A stretch of DNA of 53,052 bases, taken from contig DXMK01000014.1 in NCBI GenBank assembly GCA_019414245.1, positions 1 to 53,052 of the forward strand. Direction: 5' to 3'. The notes beneath the pieces were generated by a model. It was not told the DNA's origin. It did no database searches and saw only the letters and a program-made list of their open reading frames with translations. The position numbers were made by a program, and so were the translations under genes. This stretch comes from Collinsella sp. GTDB lineage: Bacteria; Actinomycetota; Coriobacteriia; Coriobacteriales; Coriobacteriaceae. Shown here in pieces: positions 16,729-25,357 of the stretch. Each line of letters opens with the position of its first letter. Position 1 is the first letter of the stretch.

Positions 16729-17535
16729 ATGTCCGGACACTCTAAGTGGGCCACAACCAAGCATCGTAAGGGCGCGCAGGACGCCAAGCGTTCCGCCCTC
16801 TTCTCCAAGCTCAGCCGCAACATCACCGTTGCTGCCCGTCTCGGCGGTGACCCGCTGCCCGAGAACAACGCCAGCCTCGCCGCTGCCGTTGCCAAGGCCA
16901 AGGCTCAGTCCATGCCTAAGGACAAGATCAAGTCCGCTATCGACAAGGCTTTTGGTTCGGGTGCCGACGCCGCCGTCTACGAGAACATCGTGTACGAGGG
17001 CTACGGTCCCGCCGGTGTCGCCGTCTACGTCGACTGCCTGACCGACAACCGCAACCGTACCGCCGCCGATGTCCGTTCCGCTTTCTCCCACGCTGGTGGC
17101 AACCTGGGCACTTCCGGCTCCGTCGCCTTCCAGTTTGAGCGCAAGGGCCAGATCGTCGTTGCCAAGGAGATCCTGGACGAGAACGCCAAGAAGGAGACCA
17201 TGATCGCCAACGGTGCTGCCGGTGACGAGGATGAGTTCATGATGGCCATCGCCGAGGCCGGTGGCGAAGACTACGAGGACGCCGGCGAGGAGTGGATCGT
17301 CTGGACTACTGCCAACGAGGTCATGGCTGTCTCCAAGGCGCTCGAGGAGCAGGGCGTCCAGGTCAAGGGCTCCGAGACCACCATGGTCCCGACCACCCCG
17401 ACCGAGGTCTCCGGCGCCGACGCCAAGAAGGTCCAGCGCCTCATCGACCGTCTTGAGGAGCTCGACGACGTCCAGGATGTTTACAGCACCATGGACATGA
17501 CCGACGAAGTCATCGCTGCCCTCGAGGAGGAGTAG
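16729..17535 (+). CDS. YebC/PmpR-family protein (transcriptional or translational regulator)
   Basis: 268 residues, starting at ATG 16729 after ATAGGAG. The family signature MSGHSKWATTKHRKGAQDAK is at the very N-terminus, and the VYENIVYEGYGPAGVAVYVD block and acidic C-terminal domain (LEELDDVQDVYSTMDM) are intact. YebC proteins were described as DNA-binding regulators; newer work ties relatives to translation of difficult proline stretches. This copy is slightly longer than the usual 240-250 residues, with extra acidic sequence around residues 160-190. Codon use is strongly biased, suggesting high expression. Confidence 0.93.
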   Translation: MSGHSKWATTKHRKGAQDAKRSALFSKLSRNITVAARLGGDPLPENNASLAAAVAKAKAQSMPKDKIKSAIDKAFGSGADAAVYENIVYEGYGPAGVAVYVDCLTDNRNRTAADVRSAFSHAGGNLGTSGSVAFQFERKGQIVVAKEILDENAKKETMIANGAAGDEDEFMMAIAEAGGEDYEDAGEEWIVWTTANEVMAVSKALEEQGVQVKGSETTMVPTTPTEVSGADAKKVQRLIDRLEELDDVQDVYSTMDMTDEVIAALEEE

Positions 17536-17604
17536 CGCCCGCACGGGTTAAGCCGTGCATATCTGGGCATAATGAAGCGAGCATGCAAGCCTCGTGGAAT
17601 AGAT

Positions 17605-17647
17605 GAGCCGGATCCGCGTGCGTAGAGCACCGGACCCGGCTCTTTTA
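17605..17647 (+). terminator. Rho-independent terminator of the yebC gene
   Basis: GAGCCGGATCCG at 17605-17616 pairs with CGGACCCGGCTC at 17631-17642, followed by TTTT. A TATAAT at 17646-17651 overlaps its tail and may be the -10 element for the amaP unit. Confidence 0.88.
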
Positions 17648-17701
17648 TAATGATGCGAACCGTTTTGCATTTCGAGAGCCGAGATTTGAAGGGAGCGCTA
17701 C

Positions 17702-18247
17702 GTGCGCGTACTCAAACGAGCCCTAGCGATCGTGTATCTTGCCGCCACCATCGTGGCGCTGGGTACGCTTGTCTGCCAGTTTTGGGGGCCGTATACGTAT
17801 CGCTTTATGTTGCTGATGCGCGACCCCATGCCGCGCATCGTCGTCACGGCGTGCGCCGGCGTCGTGGCGCTTGGCGTACTGCTGCGCGTTTTCCACCTGA
17901 TGTTCTCCCGTCGCGAACCGTCCTGCGTGCATCCGGCGGGGGAGCGCAATATCGAGGTCACGCTCGCGGCGCTTTCTTCGTGTGCCAGGGCTGCTGCCGA
18001 GCGCGACGACCGCGTGATGGTCGAGCGTGTCGAGGCCCGCGTCCAGGGCCCCGACGATTCGCACGTCCGTTTTAAGGTCGAGGCTATCGCGCTTGATGAT
18101 AAGGACGTGACATCTCTGGCTACCGCGATGCAGCAGCGTATCGAAGAAGCTTGCGACACCATGCTCGGCACGCCGGGTACGACCACGCGCGTCCGTTTTT
18201 TGCCGTCCAAGACTACCGTCCAGACCGTGGAGGTTTCCGGTGAGTGA
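17702..18247 (+). CDS. amaP: Alkaline shock response membrane anchor protein AmaP-like
   Basis: 181 residues, starting at GTG 17702 with GGGAG shortly upstream. Two N-terminal membrane segments (about residues 8-28 and 45-65) are followed by a soluble domain, the layout of AmaP. In Staphylococcus aureus AmaP tethers Asp23 to the cytoplasmic membrane. The soluble part is weakly conserved, so assignment leans on the gene order: DUF2273 gene overlapping by 8 bases, then an Asp23/Gls24 gene. The unit probably contributes to envelope-stress tolerance. Confidence 0.8.
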   Translation: MRVLKRALAIVYLAATIVALGTLVCQFWGPYTYRFMLLMRDPMPRIVVTACAGVVALGVLLRVFHLMFSRREPSCVHPAGERNIEVTLAALSSCARAAAERDDRVMVERVEARVQGPDDSHVRFKVEAIALDDKDVTSLATAMQQRIEEACDTMLGTPGTTTRVRFLPSKTTVQTVEVSGE

Positions 18248-18617
18248 TACCAATCAAGATAAGACCGCTCGTACGCCGCGCCTGACGATTGACCAGAGCG
18301 CCACGCCGGCGAGCGAACCTGTTGATTCCAAAGCAGAGGCAACCGAGTTGCAAGACGCGGCAGCCGTGGATTTTGACGAGGCTATGGGTCTCATCAAGGG
18401 TACGGGCGCTGCCATCTGGAGCTATGCTGTGCGTCATCCCAACACCACGCTCGGTGCCGTCGCTGGCTTTATCCTCGCCGTGTTGGTGCTCACGCTCGGC
18501 CTGTGGGACACGCTCGTCATTGCATTCTTCGTGCTGATCGGCGCTGTGATCGGCCAAATTCGCGACGGCGAGAACGGGATCGTCAACTTCTTCGGCCGTC
18601 TGTTTAGCGGCCGCTAA
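18240..18617 (+). CDS. DUF2273 small membrane protein
   Basis: 125 residues. GTG 18240 lies within the end of amaP (8-base overlap), so translation is probably coupled. Residues 1-60 are hydrophilic and disordered in appearance. Two adjacent membrane segments follow (NTTLGAVAGFILAVLVLTLG and LVIAFFVLIGAVIGQI), and the short basic end (FFGRLFSGR) completes the typical DUF2273 hairpin. Canonical members are about 60-80 residues, so this one carries an N-terminal extension. It is expected to act with AmaP and Asp23 at the membrane. Confidence 0.8.
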   Translation: MSDTNQDKTARTPRLTIDQSATPASEPVDSKAEATELQDAAAVDFDEAMGLIKGTGAAIWSYAVRHPNTTLGAVAGFILAVLVLTLGLWDTLVIAFFVLIGAVIGQIRDGENGIVNFFGRLFSGR

Positions 18618-18661
18618 TATGTATTCGACTGTCGCATCCGCGGCAGGCATAAGGAGGAACC

Positions 18662-19177
18662 ATGGCTTTTAATACGAAGGTCGATGTGGCCGATACCGAG
18701 CTCGAGGCAGACGAGACCGTCACCGCCGAGGCCGAGGACGTGACGCTCGAGGACGAGACTCTTGTCGAGGCCGAGTCCGATGAGGATGAGGACGACGAGG
18801 AGGCGGACGAGTCCGAGGACTCGCTGACCTATTCCAACGGTGTGATCGAGAAGATCGTTGCCATGGCCACTCGCGAGGTTCCGCACGTTCTGGGCATGAA
18901 GGGTAACCTCATGCACTTTGTGCAGGAGCAGTTTGGTGCCGAGAATCTGACCAAGGGCGTGACGGTCGAGGTCACCGATGACAATCGCGTGGTCGTCAAC
19001 ATCTCCGTCATTATCGAGTACGGCGCCTATGCGCCCGCGATCTTCGACGATGTCAAGGCACGTGTCACCGAGCGCCTTGCCGCGATGACCGGCCTTGAGG
19101 TGGCGGGCGTCAACCTGCGTATCGAGGACGTCATCACCCCCGAGGAGTACGAGCACCGCACCAGCCAGCACGAATAA
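18662..19177 (+). CDS. Asp23/Gls24-family envelope stress response protein
   Basis: 171 residues, starting at ATG 18662 after ATAAGGAGG. Residues 1-58 are very acidic (runs of Asp and Glu); the Asp23 domain begins near LTYSNGVIEKIVAMATREV and includes NRVVVNISVIIEYGAYAPAI. Family members form abundant membrane-tethered assemblies under alkaline or wall stress. It is the last gene of the amaP-DUF2273-asp23 unit. The acidic leader is longer than in staphylococcal Asp23. Confidence 0.9.
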   Translation: MAFNTKVDVADTELEADETVTAEAEDVTLEDETLVEAESDEDEDDEEADESEDSLTYSNGVIEKIVAMATREVPHVLGMKGNLMHFVQEQFGAENLTKGVTVEVTDDNRVVVNISVIIEYGAYAPAIFDDVKARVTERLAAMTGLEVAGVNLRIEDVITPEEYEHRTSQHE

Positions 19178-19181
19178 CCTT

Positions 19182-19228
19182 CCAAAAAGGGACAGGTTTA
19201 TTTTGGCAGGTTTTATCTGCGAAAACGT
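19182..19228 (+). repeat. 46-48 bp dispersed repeat, copy B
   Basis: It begins CCAAAAAGGGACAGGTTTAT and ends GAAAACGT. It starts 4 bases after the asp23 stop codon and runs directly into the terminator hairpin at 19231. Internally it has an imperfect tandem pattern (GACAGGTTTATTTTG then GCAGGTTTTATCTG). Confidence 0.85.
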
Positions 19229-19230
19229 CA

Positions 19231-19273
19231 AACGGCCGGCCGCGCAGGCACATGCGCGGCCGGCCGTTATTTG
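19231..19273 (+). terminator. Strong hairpin terminator after asp23
   Basis: AACGGCCGGCCGCGC at 19231-19245 is perfectly complementary to 19254-19268, loop AGGCACAT, followed by ATTTGT. Confidence 0.85.
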
Positions 19274-19313
19274 TATGCCCCCGATGCAGGCATACCGCTC
19301 GTCTAACTAAGGG

Positions 19314-19341
19314 TTGCAATCGCTGCGTTCCGCGTTACCCT
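19314..19341 (+). promoter_or_regulatory. Putative sigma-70 promoter of the yitT-like gene
   Basis: TTGCAA at 19314-19319 and TACCCT at 19336-19341 are separated by 16 bases, and the start codon follows at 19385. Confidence 0.45.
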
Positions 19342-19384
19342 AATGGGCGCATTGTTTCCAAATTGTTAACGAGGGGTTGCCGTA

Positions 19385-20407
19385 ATGGCCGACGAACACG
19401 AAGCAGAGAGCAAGGCATGGGCGATTGAAGCCGCTGCGGCAGAGGCAGCGTCGCGTGCCGCCGAGGAGGCACATCGTCCTCCCGTGGTGCCGATGGAGCG
19501 CGTGGTCGATCGCGCCGATATCGAGCGCGGCGAGCGTGCCGGCCAAAAGCGTAGCCAGGAACCGGGCTTCCCGCGCTTTTTCGCCGAGCTCAATCTGGGC
19601 CTGATTCTTACGGCCTTCGCCATCGTTGCGTTTAAAACCCCTAATCACTTTGCTTTTGGCGGCACCTCGGGCGTGTCGGTCATTCTGTCCACGCTGTTCC
19701 CGACCCTGCCCGTCGGCGTCTTTATGTGGATTATCAATGCGGTCCTGGTCGTTCTGGGCTTTATCTTTTTGGAGCGCAAGGCAATCCTGTGGAGTGTCTT
19801 TGCCTCGTTTGCGCTGTCCGCCTATGTTTCGCTGTTTGAGCTCTTTATTCCGACCGATGTCTCGATGACGGGCGATATGTGGCTCGACCTGTGCTTTGCC
19901 GTGATTCTGCCGGCGCTCGGCAGCGCCATCGTCTTTGATATTGGTGCCTCGACGGGCGGCACGGACATCCTCGCCATGATTCTCAAACGCCGCACGACGC
20001 TTGAGATCGGCCGTGCGCTGCTGCTGGTCGATATCGGCATCGTGACCATCGCGGCCTTCTTGTACGGCCCGCGCGTCGGTCTGTATTGCGTGCTCGGCCT
20101 GTTTGCCAAGACGCTTGTGGTCGACAAAGCCATCGAGAGCATCCACCTGCGTAAAGTCTGCACGGTCATTTGCTCCGAGCCCCTTAAAGTCGAGGAGTTT
20201 ATCGTCAAGCATCTCAACCGTACGGCGACTATCAGCCGCGGCTACGGTGCTTTCTCGGGCAAGTGCGTGACGGTGATCATGAGCGTGCTAAGCCGTCGCG
20301 AGGCCGTGCAACTGCGCCGCTATGCGCGCGAAGTCGATCCGGGTGCCTTTATCACGATCGTCGACAGCTCCGAGATCGTCGGCAAGGGTTTCCGCGGAAC
20401 GAACTAA
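19385..20407 (+). CDS. YitT-family membrane protein (DUF161 plus DUF2179)
   Basis: 340 residues. Residues 1-60 are a charged, Ala/Glu-rich cytoplasmic extension not usual in YitT. The membrane part (about 65-230) contains FGGTSGVSVILSTLFP and FDIGASTGGTDILAMILKRR, both family hallmarks. The C-terminal DUF2179 domain (about 250-335) has TISRGYGAFSGKCVTVIMSV and DPGAFITIVDSSEIVGKGF. ATG 19385 follows GAGGGG. YitT proteins are inner-membrane proteins of unknown transport or sensing function. The gene has its own promoter-like site and a terminator upstream, so it seems to stand alone. Confidence 0.9.
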   Translation: MADEHEAESKAWAIEAAAAEAASRAAEEAHRPPVVPMERVVDRADIERGERAGQKRSQEPGFPRFFAELNLGLILTAFAIVAFKTPNHFAFGGTSGVSVILSTLFPTLPVGVFMWIINAVLVVLGFIFLERKAILWSVFASFALSAYVSLFELFIPTDVSMTGDMWLDLCFAVILPALGSAIVFDIGASTGGTDILAMILKRRTTLEIGRALLLVDIGIVTIAAFLYGPRVGLYCVLGLFAKTLVVDKAIESIHLRKVCTVICSEPLKVEEFIVKHLNRTATISRGYGAFSGKCVTVIMSVLSRREAVQLRRYAREVDPGAFITIVDSSEIVGKGFRGTN

Positions 20408-20557
20408 CGCGGTCGAGCTTATCAAACAATCGAATAGCGCCCTGCGCATTGCAAATGCGTCATGTTGGAGTATTTGTCCCCACATTGGGTGATAATGATG
20501 CCAAAGACATCGTTTGCGATCCAGATGATTCGCTCAAGATACGAAGGGATGATCTCG

Positions 20558-21874
20558 ATGTTCTGTTCGCAGTGTGGTGCCCCCATGGGCGACAACGATA
20601 AGTTCTGTGGTGCGTGTGGTGCCCCCAATGCCGGTGCCGCAGCCCCTGCCCCTCAGGGTCAGCCCCAGCAGTTTGTTCCGCAACCGCCCGTGGCGAATGC
20701 GTCCAAGGGCTGTGTGGCTCAGGCGTTTGAGGACATGACCAAGACGCCGGGCGTGCTGCAGCGCGTGTGCCAGATCGCCTTTTTGCCGGCGCTGATTTGT
20801 GTTGTGTCGGTGCTCGTGCTGTTCATTCCCGTTATCGGCGGTATCGCGGCTGCCATCGGCTTTTTGGCAGCTTGCATTGCGAGCGTGTGTGGTTCCGGCT
20901 TTGGTATTGAGTGGGGTCGCGATCTGTCGCTCAAGGTTGATGACGGTATGGATCGTCCACTCATGCGTTCCACGTCGTTTGGCCTCGGAGTCTTTTCGAG
21001 CGTTATCTCGGTCGTGCTCGAGGTTATCGCTGCCATTCCCGTTATCGGTGTAGTGCTTTCGCTGGTGGAGAGCGTGGTAATTGGCGCCGCGGGCTCGTAT
21101 TCGTATTACGGCTCTTATGCACTCGAGGCAGCGCTGTTCGGCTCGCTTGGCCTGCTTGTCCTGGCTATGATTGCCACGGCGGTCTTGGGGGTCTTCTTTA
21201 AGATGTTCGCCGACATTGCCGTGATGCACTTTGCGGTGACCGGTCGTGTCGAGAGCGCGTTTTCGCTCGATAAGGTCTGGGCGGCCTTTAAGCACAACAA
21301 GACCAAACTGTTCTGCGCTTCGTTCCTTCCCGAGTTTTTGACGGGCCTGGTCGCCAACGTTGTCACCTGGATCCTGACGTTCGTCTTTGGCACCATTGCC
21401 TCTGTCGGTATGTATAGCTACTGCTACCGTCCTACGGCTATTGAGGCGCTTGTTACCGGCGGTGGCATCACGCTCGTATTGTTCTTGGTGCTGACGGCGT
21501 TTGTCACGGTATTCCTCACGGTCTTTGGCAAGATGCTCAAGCACCGTGCCGTTGGCTATTGGGTTGCGCGCTACGCAAGCGAGTGGGCCGACGAGGACAA
21601 GGACGACGTCCTGACTTTTGTGCTGCCGTTTGAGAAGAAGTCTGCTCCGGCTGGTTTTAGCGCCGACGCAGCGCCCGTATCCGATTCCGCTGCGGCGCCG
21701 GCGCCTGCGCCCGAGCCCGAGCCCGAGCCCGTGCCTGAGCCTGAGCCCGCGCCTGAGCCTGAGCCCGCGCCCGTGCCTGAGCCCGAGCCCGCGCCCATGC
21801 CGGAACCGGAGCCCGAGCCTGCACCTGAGCCCGAGCCTGCGCCAAGCTCCGACGAGGACCCGCAGGACGAGTAA
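20558..21874 (+). CDS. Zinc-ribbon multi-pass membrane protein with Pro-Glu repeat tail (DUF4013-like)
   Basis: 438 residues. It opens with a zinc ribbon (MFCSQCGAPMGDNDKFCGAC; two CxxC pairs within the first 20 residues), then a Pro/Gln linker. About six membrane segments follow (roughly residues 70-330), including LALPALICVV-like and GTIASVGMYSY-type helices. The last 70 residues are a low-complexity tail of Pro-Glu, Pro-Ala and Pro-Val repeats ending in acidic residues. ATG 20558 is chosen because GAAGGG lies 9 bases upstream and the ribbon begins immediately; the frame is open further upstream to 20462. The membrane part resembles DUF4013 proteins, but I am not certain. Function unknown. 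Confidence 0.75.
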   Translation: MFCSQCGAPMGDNDKFCGACGAPNAGAAAPAPQGQPQQFVPQPPVANASKGCVAQAFEDMTKTPGVLQRVCQIAFLPALICVVSVLVLFIPVIGGIAAAIGFLAACIASVCGSGFGIEWGRDLSLKVDDGMDRPLMRSTSFGLGVFSSVISVVLEVIAAIPVIGVVLSLVESVVIGAAGSYSYYGSYALEAALFGSLGLLVLAMIATAVLGVFFKMFADIAVMHFAVTGRVESAFSLDKVWAAFKHNKTKLFCASFLPEFLTGLVANVVTWILTFVFGTIASVGMYSYCYRPTAIEALVTGGGITLVLFLVLTAFVTVFLTVFGKMLKHRAVGYWVARYASEWADEDKDDVLTFVLPFEKKSAPAGFSADAAPVSDSAAAPAPAPEPEPEPVPEPEPAPEPEPAPVPEPEPAPMPEPEPEPAPEPEPAPSSDEDPQDE

Positions 21875-21930
21875 CCCTGCCACCTGCCATTTGGGGACGG
21901 GGTAGAAACGGTAGAAATAGCGCTTGACAA

Positions 21931-21973
21931 ATAAGCGGGGGCGGACGTGCCGAAGCGTCCGCCCCCGCTTTGA
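21931..21973. terminator. Bidirectional terminator between convergent genes
   Basis: AAGCGGGGGCGGACG at 21933-21947 is perfectly complementary to 21956-21970. It lies between the plus-strand zinc-ribbon gene and the minus-strand M20 hydrolase gene. Confidence 0.85.
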
Positions 21974-22014
21974 TATCGCGATGCGGCTATGACTGCGAGA
22001 TGGTCGTGGATCGA

Positions 22015-23478
22015 CTACTCGTCGTGCTTCTCCTCGCGGCGGGCGGCGGCGCGAGCGTCGTGGATGCCCTTGATTGCGGCGTGTCGGGCGGTGCGGGCAT
22101 CGTGCATGGCGTCGCGGGCCTCGGCGGCCGTGGCCTTGGCAGAGCGCAGTTTGGCTGCCAGGTCGGGATTGGTCTCGGCGACCGCGGCAATCGTGGGGCC
22201 GTCGAGCTCTTCTTGTGTGGGCTCGGCCAAAAAGTCGATGGCATATTGGGCGGCCACCATGGAGCCCTTGGCCAGTACCGACTCGTCAATCTTGTAGAAG
22301 CAAGAATGTTGGGCGTACGTGGCGCCAATCTGGGGGTTGCGCGTGCCAACAAAGGCGAGCACGCCCGGTACGCGGCGCAGGTACTCCGAAAAATCCTCAC
22401 CCGAGAGTGTGCCGCGATAATGGCCTTGGCCGGTGGGGCCCAGGCATTTGATTACTGCCTGGCGGCAGCGCTCGCTCGAGGCGGCATCGTTTTCGACCTT
22501 GTAATTGGCGATGGTGTAGTCGGTGAGCTCTGCCTCGGCGCCCAAGGCGGCCGCGGTATGCTCCACGATGCGGCGCATGAGCTCCGGCATTTCCTCGTGG
22601 GTCGAATCTCCGTAGGTGCGCACCGTGCCGGCGAGGTAGGCCGTGCCGGCGATAACGTTGCGCGCGGTGCCGCCGTGCAGCTCGCCGACGGTAATGACGG
22701 CCGGCTCGTAGGGACTGATCTCGCGCGAAACGATGGTCTGCAGAGCGTTGACGATCTCGGCGGCAACCATAACGGCGTCGTGACCGCGCTGGGGCATGGC
22801 GCCGTGGCACGAGGTGCCGCGGACGTCGATGCGGAACCAGTCGGTATTGGCCATGCGCGGTCCGGGCTCACAGCTCACGGTGCCGGCGTCGACCTCACTC
22901 CAGATGTGCGCGGCGTAGGCGCCATCGACGCCGTCGAGCACGCCCGTGCCGATCATGAGCTTGGCGCCCTGGCCGTTTTCCTCGCTGGGCTGGAAGACGA
23001 TGCGGACTTCGCCGTGGATGTCGTCGGTCATATGGCGCAGGATTTGCAGCGTGCCGAGCATCATGGCGATGTGGCAGTCGTGGCCGCAGGCGTGCATGCA
23101 GCCCTCGTTGACGCTGGCAAACTCCTCGCCGGTCTGCTCGGTGACGGGCAGGGCGTCGATATCCGCGCGCAGCAGGATACGGCGGCGCGGCGTGCCGTCC
23201 TCGTGGTAGGCATCCGGCGCGGTGCCGCGAAGGGTCGCCACAAGGCCCGTCTTAAGGGGACGCTCGTAGGGGATATTCATGGCGTCGAGCTGGTTGGCGA
23301 TGTCGGAGGTCGTGCGCTCCTCGGCAAGGCTCAGCTCCGGGTGCTTATGGAAGTGCCGGCGCTGCTTGATGATATAGGGTTCAAACTCGGTAGCGATATC
23401 TTTGATGGCTGCGGTGACGTCGTCAGCCGCGCGAGCCTCGGTCGCCGCCATAATCTGCTGTGCCTTGGTCTTCGTCAT
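22015..23478 (-). CDS. M20-family amidohydrolase (N-acyl amino acid or peptide hydrolase)
   Basis: 487 residues on the minus strand. The start at 23478 is chosen because AAGGAG lies 10 bases upstream in gene direction; the frame stays open to 24096 but that region belongs to the divergent gene. M20 metal-site motifs are present: RRHFHKHPELSLAEERT, RADIDALPVTEQTGEEF, GCMHACGHDCHIAMMLG, FQPSEENGQGA and the dimerisation-domain TSCHGAMPQRGHDAV. It probably removes acyl or aminoacyl groups from small amides. The C-terminal 60 residues are an Ala/Arg/Glu-rich, probably helical extension beyond the usual 390-420-residue family length. Substrate is unknown. Confidence 0.88.
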   Translation of the reverse strand: MTKTKAQQIMAATEARAADDVTAAIKDIATEFEPYIIKQRRHFHKHPELSLAEERTTSDIANQLDAMNIPYERPLKTGLVATLRGTAPDAYHEDGTPRRRILLRADIDALPVTEQTGEEFASVNEGCMHACGHDCHIAMMLGTLQILRHMTDDIHGEVRIVFQPSEENGQGAKLMIGTGVLDGVDGAYAAHIWSEVDAGTVSCEPGPRMANTDWFRIDVRGTSCHGAMPQRGHDAVMVAAEIVNALQTIVSREISPYEPAVITVGELHGGTARNVIAGTAYLAGTVRTYGDSTHEEMPELMRRIVEHTAAALGAEAELTDYTIANYKVENDAASSERCRQAVIKCLGPTGQGHYRGTLSGEDFSEYLRRVPGVLAFVGTRNPQIGATYAQHSCFYKIDESVLAKGSMVAAQYAIDFLAEPTQEELDGPTIAAVAETNPDLAAKLRSAKATAAEARDAMHDARTARHAAIKGIHDARAAARREEKHDE

Positions 23479-23646
23479 GGTCGATTTGCTCCTTGCTGGG
23501 TTGATCGCAAAATCGTACAGGCTCTCTCCAGTATGCCACCTGCCGCTAGGGCTGGTAAAGTTGCCGTTTGCCGCTTGGGGTTTTGTTACAAGGGCGGGGG
23601 AGTACACTCGGGGGTGTTGAATTTCCTGCCAGAGATGGGGATGCCC

Positions 23647-25284
23647 ATGCAACATATCGATCGGATTATCCGCTCCAAGAACGTCTTTACCGCGCAAGAC
23701 GGCATCGATACCGCCCGCGAGCTGGCGATTGCCATCGCAGGCGACCGTATCGTCGCAGTCGGTGCGCCCGATGACGTGATTGCCGCCGCGCCTGCCGCCA
23801 CGCCGGTTATCGACTACGGCGAGCAGTTTGTCTGCCCCGGTTTCCACGATGCGCACCTGCATTTCTTCCATACTTCGGTTGGCTCCTCGCCGTACATGCT
23901 CATGGATATGGGCACGTCCGAGGCAGCATTGGTGCAGCATGCGCTCGAGTTTTCCAAAGGCTTGCCAGATGACGCCTGGGTCGTGACCCAGGGTTGGCGC
24001 GATTACCGCTGGGATCCGCCCGAGCACCCTACCAAGGCCTCCCTCGATGCGGCATTTCCCGATCGCCCCTGTGTTATGTACTCGGGCGACGGGCATACGC
24101 TGTGGCTCAACAGCCGCGCGCTCGAGGCGCTCGGCGTTACGCGCGACAGCGAGCCTCCGGCGGGTGGCAGTTACGACAAAGACTCAAACGGTGAGCTTAC
24201 GGGTATCGCCCACGAGGCAGCTGCTATGCAGCTGCTGCCGCGCTGCCTGGAGTGGCTGGGCGAGGACCGCATCGCAAGCGCTTACGCCGACCAGATGAAG
24301 CGTATGGCCGAGCAAGGCATCACCTCAATCTGCGATATGTCGCTCATGCCCATGCCGGGCTGCGATTTTATCCGCGATGATGTCTACGACAAGCTACAGG
24401 CAGCCGGCAAGCTGGGCATCCGAGCCCATCTGTTCCCCACGTTGCTGGATGACCAATCGCGCTTAGAAGAACTGCAGACCCGCTACGCGAACAACGCGCT
24501 GCTCTCGGCACCGGGCTTTAAGCAGTTCTTCGACGGCGTGTCGAGCGAACACACGGCATATCTCACCGAGCCCTATACCAATCCGCGCTTCCCGGGCGAC
24601 CAGGGCCGTCTGACAGTTCCTGCCGAGCGCATGCGTAAGCTGGTTCTGGCGGCTGCGGAGCGCGGCCACACTGTGCGTATCCACGTCATCGGCGACGGTG
24701 CGATTCATGCCGCGCTGGATATCTTCGAGGAGGCCGCCGAACTGTACGGCCTGCCCCAGCACGGTCATAACACGCTTGAGCATCTGGAGAACCTCTTGCC
24801 CGAGGACCTCGATCGTCTACGCAAGCTTAACGTCGTTGCCTCGAGCCAGCCCTGTCACATTACACTCGACCCGGGCGGCCCCGAGCGCGATCTGGGCCTG
24901 GAGCGCAGCCGCATCATGTGGCCGTTCGCAACCTATAAGCAGCGCGGCATTCGCCAAGCCTTCGGTACCGACAGCCCTATTACGCCCGTTACCAGCATGA
25001 ATGTGCTCTACATGGCTATCACGCGCCAGGACCCCCGCAGCCACTGGCCCGAGGGCGGCTGGTTGCCGAGCGAGCGTATCGACGCGGCAACGGCCCTGCG
25101 CAACTACACGCTTGGCAGCGCGTACGCAGCGGGCGACGAGCAAAACCTCGGCAGCCTGGAGCCCGGCAAATACGCCGATCTGGTAGTCCTGGACCAAAAC
25201 CCGCTCACCGTTGACCCCCAAGAGCTCCAGGTCACCAAAGTTCAGGCCACCTACCTGGCGGGCAACATGATTTACGAGCGCTAA
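23647..25284 (+). CDS. YtcJ-like metal-dependent amidohydrolase
   Basis: 545 residues. ATG 23647 is chosen because AGATGGGG ends 6 bases before it; an in-frame ATG at 23641 has no room for a ribosome site, and the long frame back to 21970 is antisense to the M20 gene. The N-terminal small beta domain (RIVAVGAPDDVIAA) is followed by the metal motif FHDAHLHFF. VRIHVIGDGAIHAALDIFEE, then FGTDSPITPVTSM and the end ADLVVLDQNPLTVDP complete an amidohydrolase-3 (YtcJ) fold. Family members hydrolyse amides or formamides; the substrate is unknown. It is divergent from the M20 gene with 168 bases between them, suggesting shared control. Confidence 0.9.
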   Translation: MQHIDRIIRSKNVFTAQDGIDTARELAIAIAGDRIVAVGAPDDVIAAAPAATPVIDYGEQFVCPGFHDAHLHFFHTSVGSSPYMLMDMGTSEAALVQHALEFSKGLPDDAWVVTQGWRDYRWDPPEHPTKASLDAAFPDRPCVMYSGDGHTLWLNSRALEALGVTRDSEPPAGGSYDKDSNGELTGIAHEAAAMQLLPRCLEWLGEDRIASAYADQMKRMAEQGITSICDMSLMPMPGCDFIRDDVYDKLQAAGKLGIRAHLFPTLLDDQSRLEELQTRYANNALLSAPGFKQFFDGVSSEHTAYLTEPYTNPRFPGDQGRLTVPAERMRKLVLAAAERGHTVRIHVIGDGAIHAALDIFEEAAELYGLPQHGHNTLEHLENLLPEDLDRLRKLNVVASSQPCHITLDPGGPERDLGLERSRIMWPFATYKQRGIRQAFGTDSPITPVTSMNVLYMAITRQDPRSHWPEGGWLPSERIDAATALRNYTLGSAYAAGDEQNLGSLEPGKYADLVVLDQNPLTVDPQELQVTKVQATYLAGNMIYER

Positions 25285-25303
25285 GTATTCATGCCGTACC
25301 GTT

Positions 25304-25357
25304 AAACGCGGCTCGGGCAGCCTATTTTGGGATGGCGCTCGAGCCGCGTTTGTTTGC
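25304..25357 (+). terminator. Terminator of the YtcJ-like gene
   Basis: AAACGCGGCTCG at 25304-25315 pairs with CGAGCCGCGTTT at 25340-25351, followed by GTTTG. Confidence 0.8.

Noticed and set aside
21715..21845. CRISPR-like or tandem DNA repeat
   Set aside because: The repetition is the coding sequence of a Pro-Glu protein tail, in frame throughout, without spacers.
21970..23646. An upstream extension of the YtcJ-like gene giving 1104 residues
   Set aside because: The extra part is antisense to the M20 gene, which has intact motifs. A good ribosome site precedes ATG 23647.
23479..24096. An upstream extension of the M20 gene giving 693 residues
   Set aside because: It is antisense to the YtcJ-like gene and the first ribosome site fits position 23478.
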